Shown: positions 37,701-46,422 of the stretch, in pieces | How the letters are laid out: each line of letters opens with the position of its first letter | How positions within the stretch are numbered: position 1 is the first letter of the stretch | Source: Actinoplanes sandaracinus | Lineage (GTDB): Bacteria > Actinomycetota > Actinomycetes > Mycobacteriales > Micromonosporaceae | Direction of reading: 5' to 3' | Length of the DNA: 64,000 nt | Assembly: GCF_030009775.1 (NCBI RefSeq) | Contig: NZ_JASCTH010000004.1 | Location: 347,660 to 411,659 of the forward strand | Made by a program: the position numbers and the translations under genes | The notes under the pieces: model-generated | Seen by the model: only the letters and a program-made list of their open reading frames with translations | Told to the model about the DNA's origin: nothing | Database searches by the model: none

Positions 37701-39649
37701 GAGGCGCTCTTCGACTTGAGGTGGTTCGCCACCACGGTGAAGTCGATGCCGCCCGAGGTGAAGGTCTGGGCGATCGGCTCGCGCGCGTTGCTCCACACCG
37801 TCTCGTCGTTGATCGACTTGGACGCGCCCTTCGGCGTGACCGCGGCCGGCTTGTAGATGATCGCACTGGTGATGAAGTCCTGCTGGGCCGCCGCCGGCAG
37901 CTCGGCCGGCGACCGGACGTAGTCCCAGGTGCCCGCGCCGTCAGCCGCGTTGAGCTTGCCGACCAGGGTCTTCAGCGCCAGCTGGGTCTCGGTCGCCTCG
38001 AAGCGGACCGAGTTCTCGATCTCCATGAGAGCGATCACGTCGGCGTCCAGGGCGGTGATCGCCGAGACGATCTTCGCTTCCTGCTTGACGAACGCCGCCT
38101 CGGTCGTCGCGCCGCGCGCCTCGCCACCGAAGTGAACGAAGTAGTTCAGCACGTTGAAGCTGGCGACCTTGATGTCACCACCGACGTTGGCCGGCGCGCT
38201 GGTCCGCGCGTTGGTGGCCTTGAACGAGGTGCGGGACACCGCCGGGGTGTTCGCGTCGACCGGGGTCGACGGCTGGATCCGCCACTCGTTGAAGCCGTAG
38301 CTCAGGACGCTGGAGCCGAACTTCTCGACCGTGTCGCCGACACGCAGCGGCTCGTTCTTCGAGAGGTACGGCGGCGGCAGGGCGGCCGACGCCAGGTTGG
38401 TGGTCCGGCCGTCGTCGAGCAGGACCCGGCCGGCCTTGTTGGCCGCCTTCACCGCCTTGGCGGCGTCCGAGCCGGGCCGGGCCACGTCGGTCGGGATCCG
38501 GGCCGGGTCGTTGCCGGCGGCGAGGGCGACCTCGCCGAACCGGTTGATGTTGTAGACGTCCGAGACGGTGAACGCGCCGACCGGGGCGACCAGCATGCCC
38601 TCGGCGGACTCACGGGCATCGTCACTCAGCGGCAGGGCCAGCGCGACCGGCGCCGGCAGGGTGGCTCCGGAGGAGCAGACCTGCACGTCGGTCTTCGCGC
38701 CGATGGTGATCTGGGTGAACGCGTTGAACTCGCTCACCGTGCCGGTGACCCGGACCAGGTCACCGACGGCCACCGCCGCGTGGTTCGCGGCGGTCGAGGT
38801 CATGTAGACGAAGATGCCGTCCGACGCGGTGCCGGCGGCGACCGGACGATCCCCGCCGCTGCCGGCGGTCTGGATGTAGACGCCGTTGTAGCCACCGGTG
38901 CGGTGGTCGGCGGTGACGACGCCCTCGACGGTGACCGTCGAGCCGGCCACGCCGGTGGCCGCACCGGTGCCCTGCACCTGGGCGATCGTGTGGGTGACCG
39001 CGGTGGCGCAGCCGGCGCCGGGCTCTTCCGGCTCCTCGGGCTCCTCCGGCTTCACCACGGTGTTGAGCGTGCCGAAGCTGCTCGCCGCGGGGGCCTTCCA
39101 GACTCCGTCGATCTTCTGCAGCGACTGGCCGGCAGCGGTGGTGTCCGGCTCCGAGACTCCGATGTCGACGCTGGTCAGGCCGGCGGCCGGGCCGTTCGTC
39201 GCGGTGATGACGCCCTCGTAGCTGAGGAACTCGGCGACCGTGCCGTCCGGCTTGACGAGCGCGATGCCGTCCGGAGAGCCGTTCTGCAGGCCGGCGCTGG
39301 CGGTGTAGGTCTGCACGACCACACCGGAAGCCGGCACCACACCACTGAGCGTGGCCGTCGGCGTGTAGGTGGCGCCGCCGTTGCCGTTGTAGAGGTGGAG
39401 CTTCCAGCCGCTCAGGTCGTACCCGACGGGGGCTTCGATCTCAACGGACTCACCGATGTCGGCGCCGGTGTTGTCGTAGTGGATTTCGCTGATGAACGGC
39501 ACATCGGTGGCCGCGGCGACCGGACCGGTGAGACTGAGACCGAGCGTGGTGGCCATGACGGCAGCACCCAGCGCACGGAACCCTGCGGGGGTTCGCGGTA
39601 CCGGGAGAGACCGTCCGGCGGCACCCACGCTGCGTATGTAATCACGCAT
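34784..39649 (-). CDS. Secreted ExeM/NucH-type endonuclease fused to 5'-nucleotidase
   Basis: 1621 residues from ATG 39649 (GGAGGG upstream). A signal peptide at ~20-47 is followed by a lamin-tail domain (ISEIHYDNTGADIGESVEI), a Glu/Pro linker, and an OB-like YhcR domain (~210-330). An endonuclease/exonuclease/phosphatase domain covers ~490-790 (VASFNVLNYF, ALMEIENS, LLGDFNAYGQEDPL, SSDHDPVVV). A 5'-nucleotidase covers ~800-1290 (LLTINDFHGRLE, GNHEFDLG, LTGHTHQPY; C-domain AMGNFIADV and TNSFLAGGGDNFPSL). Two PKD-like repeats (VNWGDG twice) and a C-terminal beta domain complete it. It should degrade extracellular DNA and strip phosphate from nucleotides, a phosphate- and nucleoside-scavenging role. 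No LPxTG or membrane anchor is seen. Confidence 0.95.
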   Translation of the reverse strand: MRDYIRSVGAAGRSLPVPRTPAGFRALGAAVMATTLGLSLTGPVAAATDVPFISEIHYDNTGADIGESVEIEAPVGYDLSGWKLHLYNGNGGATYTPTATLSGVVPASGVVVQTYTASAGLQNGSPDGIALVKPDGTVAEFLSYEGVITATNGPAAGLTSVDIGVSEPDTTAAGQSLQKIDGVWKAPAASSFGTLNTVVKPEEPEEPEEPGAGCATAVTHTIAQVQGTGAATGVAGSTVTVEGVVTADHRTGGYNGVYIQTAGSGGDRPVAAGTASDGIFVYMTSTAANHAAVAVGDLVRVTGTVSEFNAFTQITIGAKTDVQVCSSGATLPAPVALALPLSDDARESAEGMLVAPVGAFTVSDVYNINRFGEVALAAGNDPARIPTDVARPGSDAAKAVKAANKAGRVLLDDGRTTNLASAALPPPYLSKNEPLRVGDTVEKFGSSVLSYGFNEWRIQPSTPVDANTPAVSRTSFKATNARTSAPANVGGDIKVASFNVLNYFVHFGGEARGATTEAAFVKQEAKIVSAITALDADVIALMEIENSVRFEATETQLALKTLVGKLNAADGAGTWDYVRSPAELPAAAQQDFITSAIIYKPAAVTPKGASKSINDETVWSNAREPIAQTFTSGGIDFTVVANHLKSKSASVPPAGDNVDTGDGQGSYNGDRVRQAQSLATFVEGLGTENVILLGDFNAYGQEDPLQVLYAKGYTDAHHTFAPDKSSYVFGGESGSLDHALVTGSLAKRITGVDIWNINSVESIAFQYDGFGPFFDSGPFRSSDHDPVVVGLETGLAGPVDLQLLTINDFHGRLESPATVNGQAVGGAAQLAGLVDQLRAANPNTAWVSAGDNIGASTFISAIDSDNPTIDALNAGGLAVSAVGNHEFDLGLSDLLGRVSDRADFPLLGANVYKDGKRVLPGYDVQNLGGVKVGYIGVVTEQTGSLVNPAGIVGVEFRDPVAEANTLAAELSDGNAANGEADVLVLLAHEGAATENIASAEALQADPVFGKFTQVSAEIDAILTGHTHQPYAFQVPVPGVPGKTRPVVQAEDYGEKLGKVVLTYDPAGGDVTASTSELITVAGYPSNTAVAGIVAAAKTNATELGKRPLGKISGDIMRAYTAAGAENRGAESAMGNFIADVQLDQTSNAGRGGAQIAFMNPGGLRADLKYGTDGTITYSQAFAVQPFSNDVVTRTLKGSAIKAALEEQWQPAGAARPYLHLGVSKGFTYSFDASRPQGSRIIASSIKLNGVTLDLNGDYRVTTNSFLAGGGDNFPSLASKVGVVTTGDNDLTMLVNYFAKNTPITADTKPRATAGVLDATAPTGTYALNTAAIWPGQAVTLTESVLDDDVSDNSKITRVVNWGDGSAAETLAAGATTATHTYAAAGSYPVTVTLTDEVGNSGAATLTGASTVVVAAQSGTFKLDKQSIWESQSITLALSGVTGATEVSVNWGDGTTTRASVNNATVSHAYTKPGIFTVKVTPANPSGSGKTVTVGGVLVLKDIFDPQIRLTEPRNEERVSSWQTLTGTVSDKGAGAAYAKAKVVQERSGKWYYYAAGTWTKASSERDAEAKAAVLSATLDAKCGWSIALTGVERGKLRISYWAEDRAGNDSKVRVHTARVTK

Positions 39650-39912
39650 CGAGGTAGGGCCCTCCGAACGAAGTAGATCCGCCGCAGCGTAGGTAACGCT
39701 GATGACGAAAGACACTCGGAAAGGTAACGGAAAGGCATTGGACGCGGTACGGGATCGAGGATTTCCCGGCCGTTCATTGTTCGCTTTTGTACGGACGCCT
39801 AATCGTAGACCCACGGTCACATCCCGGAAAACTCGCCGGTGGTGACCAACCTTTCCGGCGGCAACGGCCACTACCAGGGAGACAACCTCCGCCTCTCTCG
39901 GAAAGGCCCGCA

Positions 39913-40806
39913 TTGTTCCCGGAACTACGGAAGGGACGTATCGCGTGGATCGCGGCCTGCGCCGTGGCCGCGTTGTCGGCCGTGGCGGCGCTCCAGACCG
40001 CGCACGCGGCCACCCCGGCCGCCACCGGCACCCCCTCGACGATCCCCGCGCCGGCCTCCACCGGCTCGTGGAACCCGCCGTCCACACTGGCGGGACCGCT
40101 CGCCGCGGTCTGGCGGCACCAGGAGGAGACCTACGGCGATTTGTACGGCTTCAAGAACTACGGCTGGGACCAGATCATGGCGAACGGCGGCAGCGTCAAC
40201 TACTGCGTTCGCTGGGACTCGCCCGAGCGCGTCACCGCCGCCCAGCGCGACGCCGTGCACGCCACGCTGCAGAAGCAGTACCAGAAGTGGATGGACCAGC
40301 TCACCGGGTGGGAGAGCTGGCCGTACCAGCAGGTTCCGGTCAAGGTGGTCGGGTGGGCCGTGCGGGACCGGGCCCAGTTGGAGTGGACCGACACCTCGGT
40401 CGACATCTACGTCAACGACATCCGCGAGGACGCCCCGCAGTGCGGTGAACCGTGCGGCCGCTTCTTCCACCAGAACGGCGACTACTCCGGGTGCGCCGGC
40501 GGGAAGTCACGCCACTACGACCACTCGCTGTGGCTGACCAGCGGTTTCGAGGGCGGTGCGGGCGGCGACTGGGGCCAGCGGATCGGCTCCGAGTACTTCA
40601 TGAGCAACCTGAACACCGAGAACATCCATGTGCTGCTGCACGAGATCGGCCACACCTACGGCCTGGACGACTTCTACGACTGGGACCCGCTCGACGGCAG
40701 GCAGGGCTTCATCATGCTGGCCGGCAGCGCCACCCGGATCACCGAGTTCGACAGATGGATGCTGCGCGACTTCTGGCGTCACCTGAAGAGCCGCTACCGC
40801 CTCTGA
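39913..40806 (+). CDS. Secreted zinc metalloprotease, snapalysin-like motif
   Basis: 297 residues from a TTG at 39913, seven bases after a GGAAAGG site; longer forms upstream lack a proper signal sequence. The signal peptide is RIAWIAACAVAALSAVAALQ ending at AHA. The mature protein has four cysteines in a pattern (APQCGEPCGRFF, YSGCAGG) and the zinc motif HEIGHTYGLDD (HExxHxxGxxD) near residue 245. Asp as third ligand is the snapalysin (M7) arrangement rather than the His of most metzincins. The upstream part (VNYCVRWDSPERVTAAQRDA) resembles fungal and bacterial secreted proteins of unknown activity. It diverges from the nuclease gene. Confidence 0.85.
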   Translation: MFPELRKGRIAWIAACAVAALSAVAALQTAHAATPAATGTPSTIPAPASTGSWNPPSTLAGPLAAVWRHQEETYGDLYGFKNYGWDQIMANGGSVNYCVRWDSPERVTAAQRDAVHATLQKQYQKWMDQLTGWESWPYQQVPVKVVGWAVRDRAQLEWTDTSVDIYVNDIREDAPQCGEPCGRFFHQNGDYSGCAGGKSRHYDHSLWLTSGFEGGAGGDWGQRIGSEYFMSNLNTENIHVLLHEIGHTYGLDDFYDWDPLDGRQGFIMLAGSATRITEFDRWMLRDFWRHLKSRYRL

Positions 40807-41072
40807 ACCGTCCGCGGGTTCGGCGGGCTCATGCGCGCCCCCGCGCGAAACGTGTGGTCGGCGAAATCGGCTTCGTCACGCCTTGAAACGTTATTCGGGA
40901 CACCGCATGTCGGCCCGCCGGTTCCGGGCGCGGAAACGGCATCGGCTTCGCCGAGAAACCGATCGAGGAGGGCAGGGGCGATACCGGGCATACGGCGTAT
41001 GTCATCCCCTGGCGCGGGGAGTCGCACAGGGCTTGAGACCCACCTCTTCCTGAACCACTCAGGAAAAGGCCA

Positions 41073-41106
41073 CCTCGGTCCGGCTTCACCTTGCGCCGGA
41101 CCGAGG
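41073..41106. terminator. 12-base inverted repeat upstream of tRNA
   Basis: CCTCGGTCCGGC and GCCGGACCGAGG with a 10-base loop, 27 bases before the tRNA gene. The ~330 bases between the metalloprotease gene and the tRNA hold no supported gene. It may terminate upstream transcription. Confidence 0.55.
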
Positions 41107-41133
41107 GGATCGACTGGTACCCTCAGGATCGTC

Positions 41134-41206
41134 GGGCTCGTAGCTCAGTGGATAGAGCAACCGCCTCCTAAGCGGTAGGTCGCGCGTTCAAGTCGCGCCG
41201 GGCCCA
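41134..41206 (+). tRNA. tRNA-Arg (CCU anticodon)
   Basis: A 73-base cloverleaf. The acceptor stem is GGGCTCG/CGGGCCC with one G-U pair, the D arm holds TAGCTCAGTGGATAGAGCA, the anticodon stem is ACCGC/GCGGT around loop CTCCTAA (anticodon CCU), and the T arm is GCGCG-TTCAAGT-CGCGC. The discriminator base is A and CCA is not encoded. It reads AGG codons, which are rare in this high-GC genome. A TACCCT hexamer at 41118-41123 is a likely -10 element. Confidence 0.96.
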
Positions 41207-41240
41207 CTCCCGTTCTTCAAGCCGGTTCTCCCGGCGTGGC

Positions 41241-42005
<765 letters not shown>

Positions 42006-42142
42006 GGTCTTGTCCGAGTCACGGCAATGGAGTTGTAGATCACAAATTAGCTGCTTTGATCTTCCTTTGTGTGGATAACGTGCTGATCTCGGCGCGCCGC
42101 AATGGATGCGCGGCGTCGATCTAGGGTGCACAATCGGCAGCC

Positions 42143-43381
42143 ATGAGCGATCGACAGCGCGAGTTCGACGTGATCGTCTACGGCGCCTCAGGTTTCGTCG
42201 GCGTGCTGACGGCACGGCACCTCGCCGCCAGCGCGCCGGCCGGCACACGGCTCGCGCTCGGCGGGCGGTCAGCGGCGAAACTGGAGCAGGTGAAATCCCG
42301 CCTCGGCGTGGACTGGCCGATCGTGGTCGCCGACGCGGACGACGCGTCCGCCCTGGCCACGATGGCCGGCCGTACCCGCGTGGTGCTGACGACCGTCGGG
42401 CCGTACGCGAAATACGGCAGGCCACTGGCCCGCGTGTGCGCCGAGACCGGCACCGACTACGTGGACCTCACCGGTGAAGTCCTGTTCGCACGGGACAGCA
42501 TCGACGAGAACCACGAGACCGCCCGGCGCACCGGCGCGCGGATCGTCCACTCCTGCGGTTTCGATTCCATTCCGTCCGATATCGGCGTTCACGTCCTGCA
42601 TGCGCTCGTCAGCGCGGACGGCGAAGGCGAACTCACCGACACGACCCTCGTGGTGACCAGTCTGCGCGGCGGCTTCAGCGGCGGCACCATCGACTCGATG
42701 CGGCACCAGGTCGACGTGATGAAGAACGACGTGCGGCTGCGGAAGATCGGGGCGAGCCCGTACTCCCTCAGCCCCGACCGTGCGGCCGAACCGGAGCTCG
42801 GGCGCCAGCCGGACATGCCCACGCTCGCCGGATCCGACGTGGACCCCAGCCTGCGCGGGCACCTCGCACCGTTCGTGATGGCGTCCTACAACACCCGGGT
42901 GGTCCGGCGCAGCAACGCGCTGCGCGGCTGGGCGTACGGTCGCAAGTTCCGGTACCGCGAGGTGATGAGCGTCGGCACCTCGCCGGCCGCGCCGGTGATC
43001 GCGCTCGCCACCAAGGCGGCGCTGAACGCCCTGGTGATCGGCTTCGCGGTGCCGCCGGTGCGGTTCCTGCTGGACCGGATTCTGCCCGCCCCCGGCACCG
43101 GCCCCAGCGAGACCGCCCAGCGCAACGGTCACTTCACCATGGACATCTTCACCAAGACCACGTCCGGGGCCCGCTATCGCGCGCGGGTCAAGGCCAAAGG
43201 CGATCCGGGGTACGCCGCGACGGCCGTCATGCTCGGCGAATCAGCGCTCGCCCTGGCCCTCGACCGCGACCGGCTGCCGGAGTCCGAGGGCGGCGTCCTC
43301 ACCCCGGCGACCGCGATCGGCGACGTCCTGACCGACCGCCTGCGCACCGCCGGCTTCGAGATCACCGCTCAGCGCCTCTGA
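42143..43381 (+). CDS. Saccharopine dehydrogenase-like / trans-acting enoyl reductase family
   Basis: 412 residues. An N-terminal Rossmann fold (VIVYGASGFVGVLTARHLAA; GxSGFxG) binds NAD(P). It continues with GGRSAAKLEQV, VGPYAKYGRPLARVCAETGT and DYVDLTGEV, a series shared by the saccharopine dehydrogenase-like reductases including mycobacterial Rv2449c and Rv2953. Rv2953 reduces an enoyl intermediate in phenolic glycolipid synthesis, but no such pathway is here. HSCGFDSIPSDIGVH is another strongly conserved block. A lipid-related reductase is likely, with substrate unknown. Confidence 0.9.
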   Translation: MSDRQREFDVIVYGASGFVGVLTARHLAASAPAGTRLALGGRSAAKLEQVKSRLGVDWPIVVADADDASALATMAGRTRVVLTTVGPYAKYGRPLARVCAETGTDYVDLTGEVLFARDSIDENHETARRTGARIVHSCGFDSIPSDIGVHVLHALVSADGEGELTDTTLVVTSLRGGFSGGTIDSMRHQVDVMKNDVRLRKIGASPYSLSPDRAAEPELGRQPDMPTLAGSDVDPSLRGHLAPFVMASYNTRVVRRSNALRGWAYGRKFRYREVMSVGTSPAAPVIALATKAALNALVIGFAVPPVRFLLDRILPAPGTGPSETAQRNGHFTMDIFTKTTSGARYRARVKAKGDPGYAATAVMLGESALALALDRDRLPESEGGVLTPATAIGDVLTDRLRTAGFEITAQRL

Positions 43382-43494
43382 ACCCGTCCCGGAGCGGTGT
43401 CAGCGATCCGACCGGTGAAGGGTAAGGAATCGGGCACGGCATTCATATCGACCTCCACTAGCACCGAAGCGGGTCCTACCGGCACGATTCAAGG

Positions 43495-44097
43495 GTGACC
43501 GTCAGCCCGCTGCCCTACCCGCTGAGGTTGACGGGAACCGACGTCATCCTGCGGGAATGGCGCTGGGAGGATCTCGACGACCTGGTCGCCCTGCTCGACG
43601 AACCGGACATCGCCCGCTGGACGCTGATGCCCTCGCCGTTCGATGTGGAGGCCGGGCTCGCCTATCTGCGGCGGGCCCACCAGGGCCGGATCGGCGGCAG
43701 CCGCATCCAGCTCGCGATCACCGCCGACGGTGGCCGGCCGCTCGGTGAGGTGCTGCTCTTCAACGTCCGTTCCGGGCTGCACGAGGCTGAACTGGGCTAT
43801 CTGGTCGGCCTGCCCTATCGCCGGCAGGGTCTCGCCTCGGCGGCGCTCTCGCTGCTCACCGGCTACGCGTTCGACACCCTGCGGCTGCGGCGGCTGCTGC
43901 TGCGGATCGACCGGGGCAACTCGGCGAGCACCTCGGTGGCACGCCGCTGCGGTTACCGTCCCGCTGCCGAGCCGCCGATCGAGCAGGATGGGCCGTACGG
44001 GCCGGCCATCCTCGACACCTGGGAATACGTGGAGAGCCGATCCGCGCCCCGAGACGATCGCCGGAAAAACGTCGCAGCCCGCCGGTACGGTCGGTAG
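43495..44097 (+). CDS. GNAT family N-acetyltransferase (RimJ/RimL-like)
   Basis: 200 residues, GTG start. The opening LTGTDVILREWRWEDLDDLV is typical of the Acetyltransf_3/RimJ-RimL group. Acetyl-CoA loop LGYLVGLPYRRQGLASAALS (RxxGxA) near 100-119, then LRLRRLLLRIDRGNSASTSV, in which asparagine and serine after the strand are family-conserved, and ARRCGYR. The target may be a protein N-terminus or a small molecule. It is 19 bases upstream of the winged-helix gene, likely co-transcribed. Confidence 0.93.
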   Translation: MTVSPLPYPLRLTGTDVILREWRWEDLDDLVALLDEPDIARWTLMPSPFDVEAGLAYLRRAHQGRIGGSRIQLAITADGGRPLGEVLLFNVRSGLHEAELGYLVGLPYRRQGLASAALSLLTGYAFDTLRLRRLLLRIDRGNSASTSVARRCGYRPAAEPPIEQDGPYGPAILDTWEYVESRSAPRDDRRKNVAARRYGR

Positions 44098-44116
44098 TCA
44101 GCGAGGAGGTGTGCAG

Positions 44117-45232
44117 ATGATCGACGTGGATCGTGCGCAGGTGATGGCGTTCCGGGTCGCCGCGCTCGGGCTGGCCGAGCGGAGCGACGCCCACCCCGCC
44201 GACCTGCCGGTGCTCGATCTGGGCGTCCAGGACTCGACACCCGACTCCACCCGGATCGCCCTCACCGCCCGCACCACCGCCGAGCCCGGCCGCACCACCG
44301 CCGAACCCGGCGATGACCGGCTGATCATCGTCTGGGGTGCGCGCGGCGCCCCGCACCTGCATCGCCGCGCCGACCTGCCGAGCCTGGTGGAGCAGTTGTG
44401 GCCGGTCTCCGACGACGACGCCGCGGCCCGCATCAAGAGCGGCCAGATCCCCGACGGGGCGCGACTCGGGCTGCGGGCCTTCACCGCGACGGCCGAGGCT
44501 TTCCGTGCGGTGGTCACCGGGCCGATGCCCCGCGGGCAGGCCAGCACCGAGGTGAGCCGCCGCGTTCCGGCCGAGCTGACCTATGACTGTAAGTCGTGCG
44601 GCGCCCGCCACATCGCCGGCAACGTGTGGCAGCACGCCGGCCTGGCCGGTGGGGTGGAGGTGCTCGCCCGGGGCAAGGACGCGAGCCTCGGCCCGATTCC
44701 GGACCCACCTCCGCTGCCGTCCGCCAACCGGGGCGTCGACCGGCTGATCGAGACCTACCTTCGCCTCCTCGGCCCGGCCGGCCCGGCCGAGGTGGCGAAA
44801 TATCTGGGCAGCACGACCGCGGTGATCAAAGGGGTGTGGCCGTCCGGCCTCGCCGAGGTCCGGGTGGACGGGCGCCGAGCCTGGCTCCCGCAGCCGGAGG
44901 CCGCACGGCTGGAGTCCGTGCCGGCCCCGCATGGGGCGCGCTGGCTCCCGGCGATGGATCCGCTGCTGCAGGCACGCGACCGCGACCTGCTGGTGCCCGG
45001 CCGGGAGCGGCAGAAAGAGGTGTGGCGGATCCTCGGCAATCCGGGGGTGCTGCTGCTCGACGGCGAGATCGCCGGGGTGTGGCGGGCCCGCATGTCGGGG
45101 AGGAAGCGGGTCGACCTGACCGTGACCCCGTTCGAGAGACTGTCCAAGGCCCAGACGTCCCTGGCAGAGGAGGAGGCCGGTCAGGTGGCGCGGGCCCGGG
45201 GCGTGCCGGAGGCGCGGGTGATCTTCGAGTGA
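44117..45232 (+). CDS. Winged-helix DNA-binding protein, AlkZ/HTH_42 superfamily
   Basis: 371 residues, ATG seven bases after GAGGAGGT. The pattern RVAALGLAERSD, LGVQDSTPDSTRIALTART and, in the C-terminal half, WLPQPEAARLESVPAPHGAR, LLPGRERQKEVW-like text and LLLDGEIAGVWRAR is shared with the winged-helix DNA-binding family that includes AlkZ-type DNA glycosylases. The VQDS segment occupies the position of the catalytic Q-x-D/Q motif. A CxxC (YDCKSCGARHIAGN) is an unusual insertion. A role in removing interstrand cross-links or alkylated bases is possible; not established. A 12-residue internal repeat (TTAEPGRTTAEPGD) lies at 44274-44315. Confidence 0.85.
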   Translation: MIDVDRAQVMAFRVAALGLAERSDAHPADLPVLDLGVQDSTPDSTRIALTARTTAEPGRTTAEPGDDRLIIVWGARGAPHLHRRADLPSLVEQLWPVSDDDAAARIKSGQIPDGARLGLRAFTATAEAFRAVVTGPMPRGQASTEVSRRVPAELTYDCKSCGARHIAGNVWQHAGLAGGVEVLARGKDASLGPIPDPPPLPSANRGVDRLIETYLRLLGPAGPAEVAKYLGSTTAVIKGVWPSGLAEVRVDGRRAWLPQPEAARLESVPAPHGARWLPAMDPLLQARDRDLLVPGRERQKEVWRILGNPGVLLLDGEIAGVWRARMSGRKRVDLTVTPFERLSKAQTSLAEEEAGQVARARGVPEARVIFE

Positions 45233-45903
45233 CCGTCGTCGGGTTCCTGCACACCGGTGCGGTTCATGTGGCGACGTTCCACCGGCTCTTCACCGAGCTG
45301 GCCCCGCCCGGCCTGGACGACCGTCACCTGGTGGACGAGAGTCTGCTCGCCGACGCCCGGGTCGCCGGGGTGACGCCGGAACTCGCCGGACGCCTCCGCG
45401 ACCGGCTGGCGGAACTGGTCGCCTCCGGGGCGGACCTGAGCGTCTGCACCTGTTCGACGATCGGCGCCGAGGCGGAGACCACGGCGGTGGGAGTGCCCGT
45501 GCTCCGGCTGGACCGGCCGATGGCCGAGGCCGCGGTGGCGGCGGGCGACCGGATCGCCGTGGTCGCGACCGTCGCGTCCACGATGGAACCGACGATGCGG
45601 CTGTTGCGGGAGACCGCCGACCGGGCCGGCCGGCCGGTCAGGCTGCTCCCGTCGCCGTGTCTCGCGGCCTGGCGACACTTCGAGGCGGGCGATCTCGACG
45701 CCTATGACGACGAGATCGCCCGGCACGTGCGGGCGATCGCCGGTGAGGCCGACGTGGTGGTGCTGGCCCAGGCCAGCATGGCCGGGGCGGCCGCGCTGCT
45801 GCCGGGTCTGCCGGTGCTGACCAGTCCGCGCGCCGCCGTGGAGGAAGCGATCCGCCAAGCGGTTGCCGGCCCCGCCTCCGGACGCACCGCACACGTCCGG
45901 TGA
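45229..45903 (+). CDS. Aspartate/glutamate racemase-family protein
   Basis: 224 residues. The GTG overlaps the stop of the winged-helix gene (GTGA). Two Asp/Glu racemase half-domains are visible: VGFLHTGAVHVATFHRLF, then SVCTCSTIGAEAETTAVGVP, with a cysteine in the place of the first catalytic thiol, and VVLAQASMAGAAALL in the second half. The usual second catalytic cysteine is replaced by Ala/Ser (QASMA), so racemisation by two thiols is doubtful; hydantoinase, maleate isomerase or decarboxylase activity is an alternative. Its partner in translation is the DNA-binding protein, which gives no clear substrate. Confidence 0.82.
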   Translation: MTVVGFLHTGAVHVATFHRLFTELAPPGLDDRHLVDESLLADARVAGVTPELAGRLRDRLAELVASGADLSVCTCSTIGAEAETTAVGVPVLRLDRPMAEAAVAAGDRIAVVATVASTMEPTMRLLRETADRAGRPVRLLPSPCLAAWRHFEAGDLDAYDDEIARHVRAIAGEADVVVLAQASMAGAAALLPGLPVLTSPRAAVEEAIRQAVAGPASGRTAHVR

Positions 45904-45906
45904 TCG

Positions 45907-46122
45907 TCAGAGGTCGAACTCGCCGTCGTGCACCCCGCCGGTGAACGCCTCCCACTCGGCCCGGGTGAAGAAGAGGATCGTCGCCGGGTCGGTCGAGTTC
46001 CGCATGGCCGCGCCCCCGTCCGGCAACCGGGCGATCTCCACGTACTCTCCGCCGGACTCCCCGGACCTCAGCCACTCGGCGGACTCGGCATCGAACGTCT
46101 CGGCGTAGGTCTTCTCGCTCAC
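45907..46122 (-). CDS. DUF397 family small protein
   Basis: 71 residues from a GTG at 46122 with GAGAGGTGG upstream. The series WLRSGESGGEYVEIARLPDG, AAMRNSTDPA, ILFFTRAEWEAFTGGVHDGE and FDL is the DUF397 pattern (a W-x-S-x-x-S-x-G start and an FTxxEWxAF end). In Streptomyces such proteins are usually encoded next to an XRE-type regulator with which they act in development or antibiotic control; no such regulator is adjacent here. The next 300 bases up to the MFS gene contain no other gene. Confidence 0.88.
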   Translation of the reverse strand: MSEKTYAETFDAESAEWLRSGESGGEYVEIARLPDGGAAMRNSTDPATILFFTRAEWEAFTGGVHDGEFDL

Positions 46123-46422
46123 GTCGCCACCTCTCGGGTTCCGGCTCCTCTCAATAAACCGCAGCCCTCGCTGGAGAGGGAGGCCGCGTTCAGGTGACAT
46201 GCCGCTTCCGCTGATCCGCCCGCACCCGCTCGGACCTGGGATTACCTCGTGCGGGTCACCGTGGGTCCCGTCGGCCGCTGTCGGGTAGTCGACCCTGGCC
46301 ATCAGAGCCGATCAAGCGGATCACCGCTCGGGAGACGATCGACGACGGTCGCCCCGCGCGGGGGATAGCGGTGAGCTCGCCGGGTATTGCGTGGGCAACA
46401 TCACCTACATGGAGGTGCGTCC

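Noticed and set aside
34778..39676. Very long open frame (1632 codons) on the plus strand
   Set aside because: It is the antisense of the secreted nuclease gene; its translation is low complexity (Gly, Arg, Val, Asp) and it has no start signal or domain.
39787..39912. Upstream start for the metalloprotease
   Set aside because: The added 42 residues are Pro/Arg-rich and would bury the signal peptide.
46123..46422. A riboswitch upstream of the MFS gene
   Set aside because: Only short hairpins are visible and no known conserved motif could be recognised.
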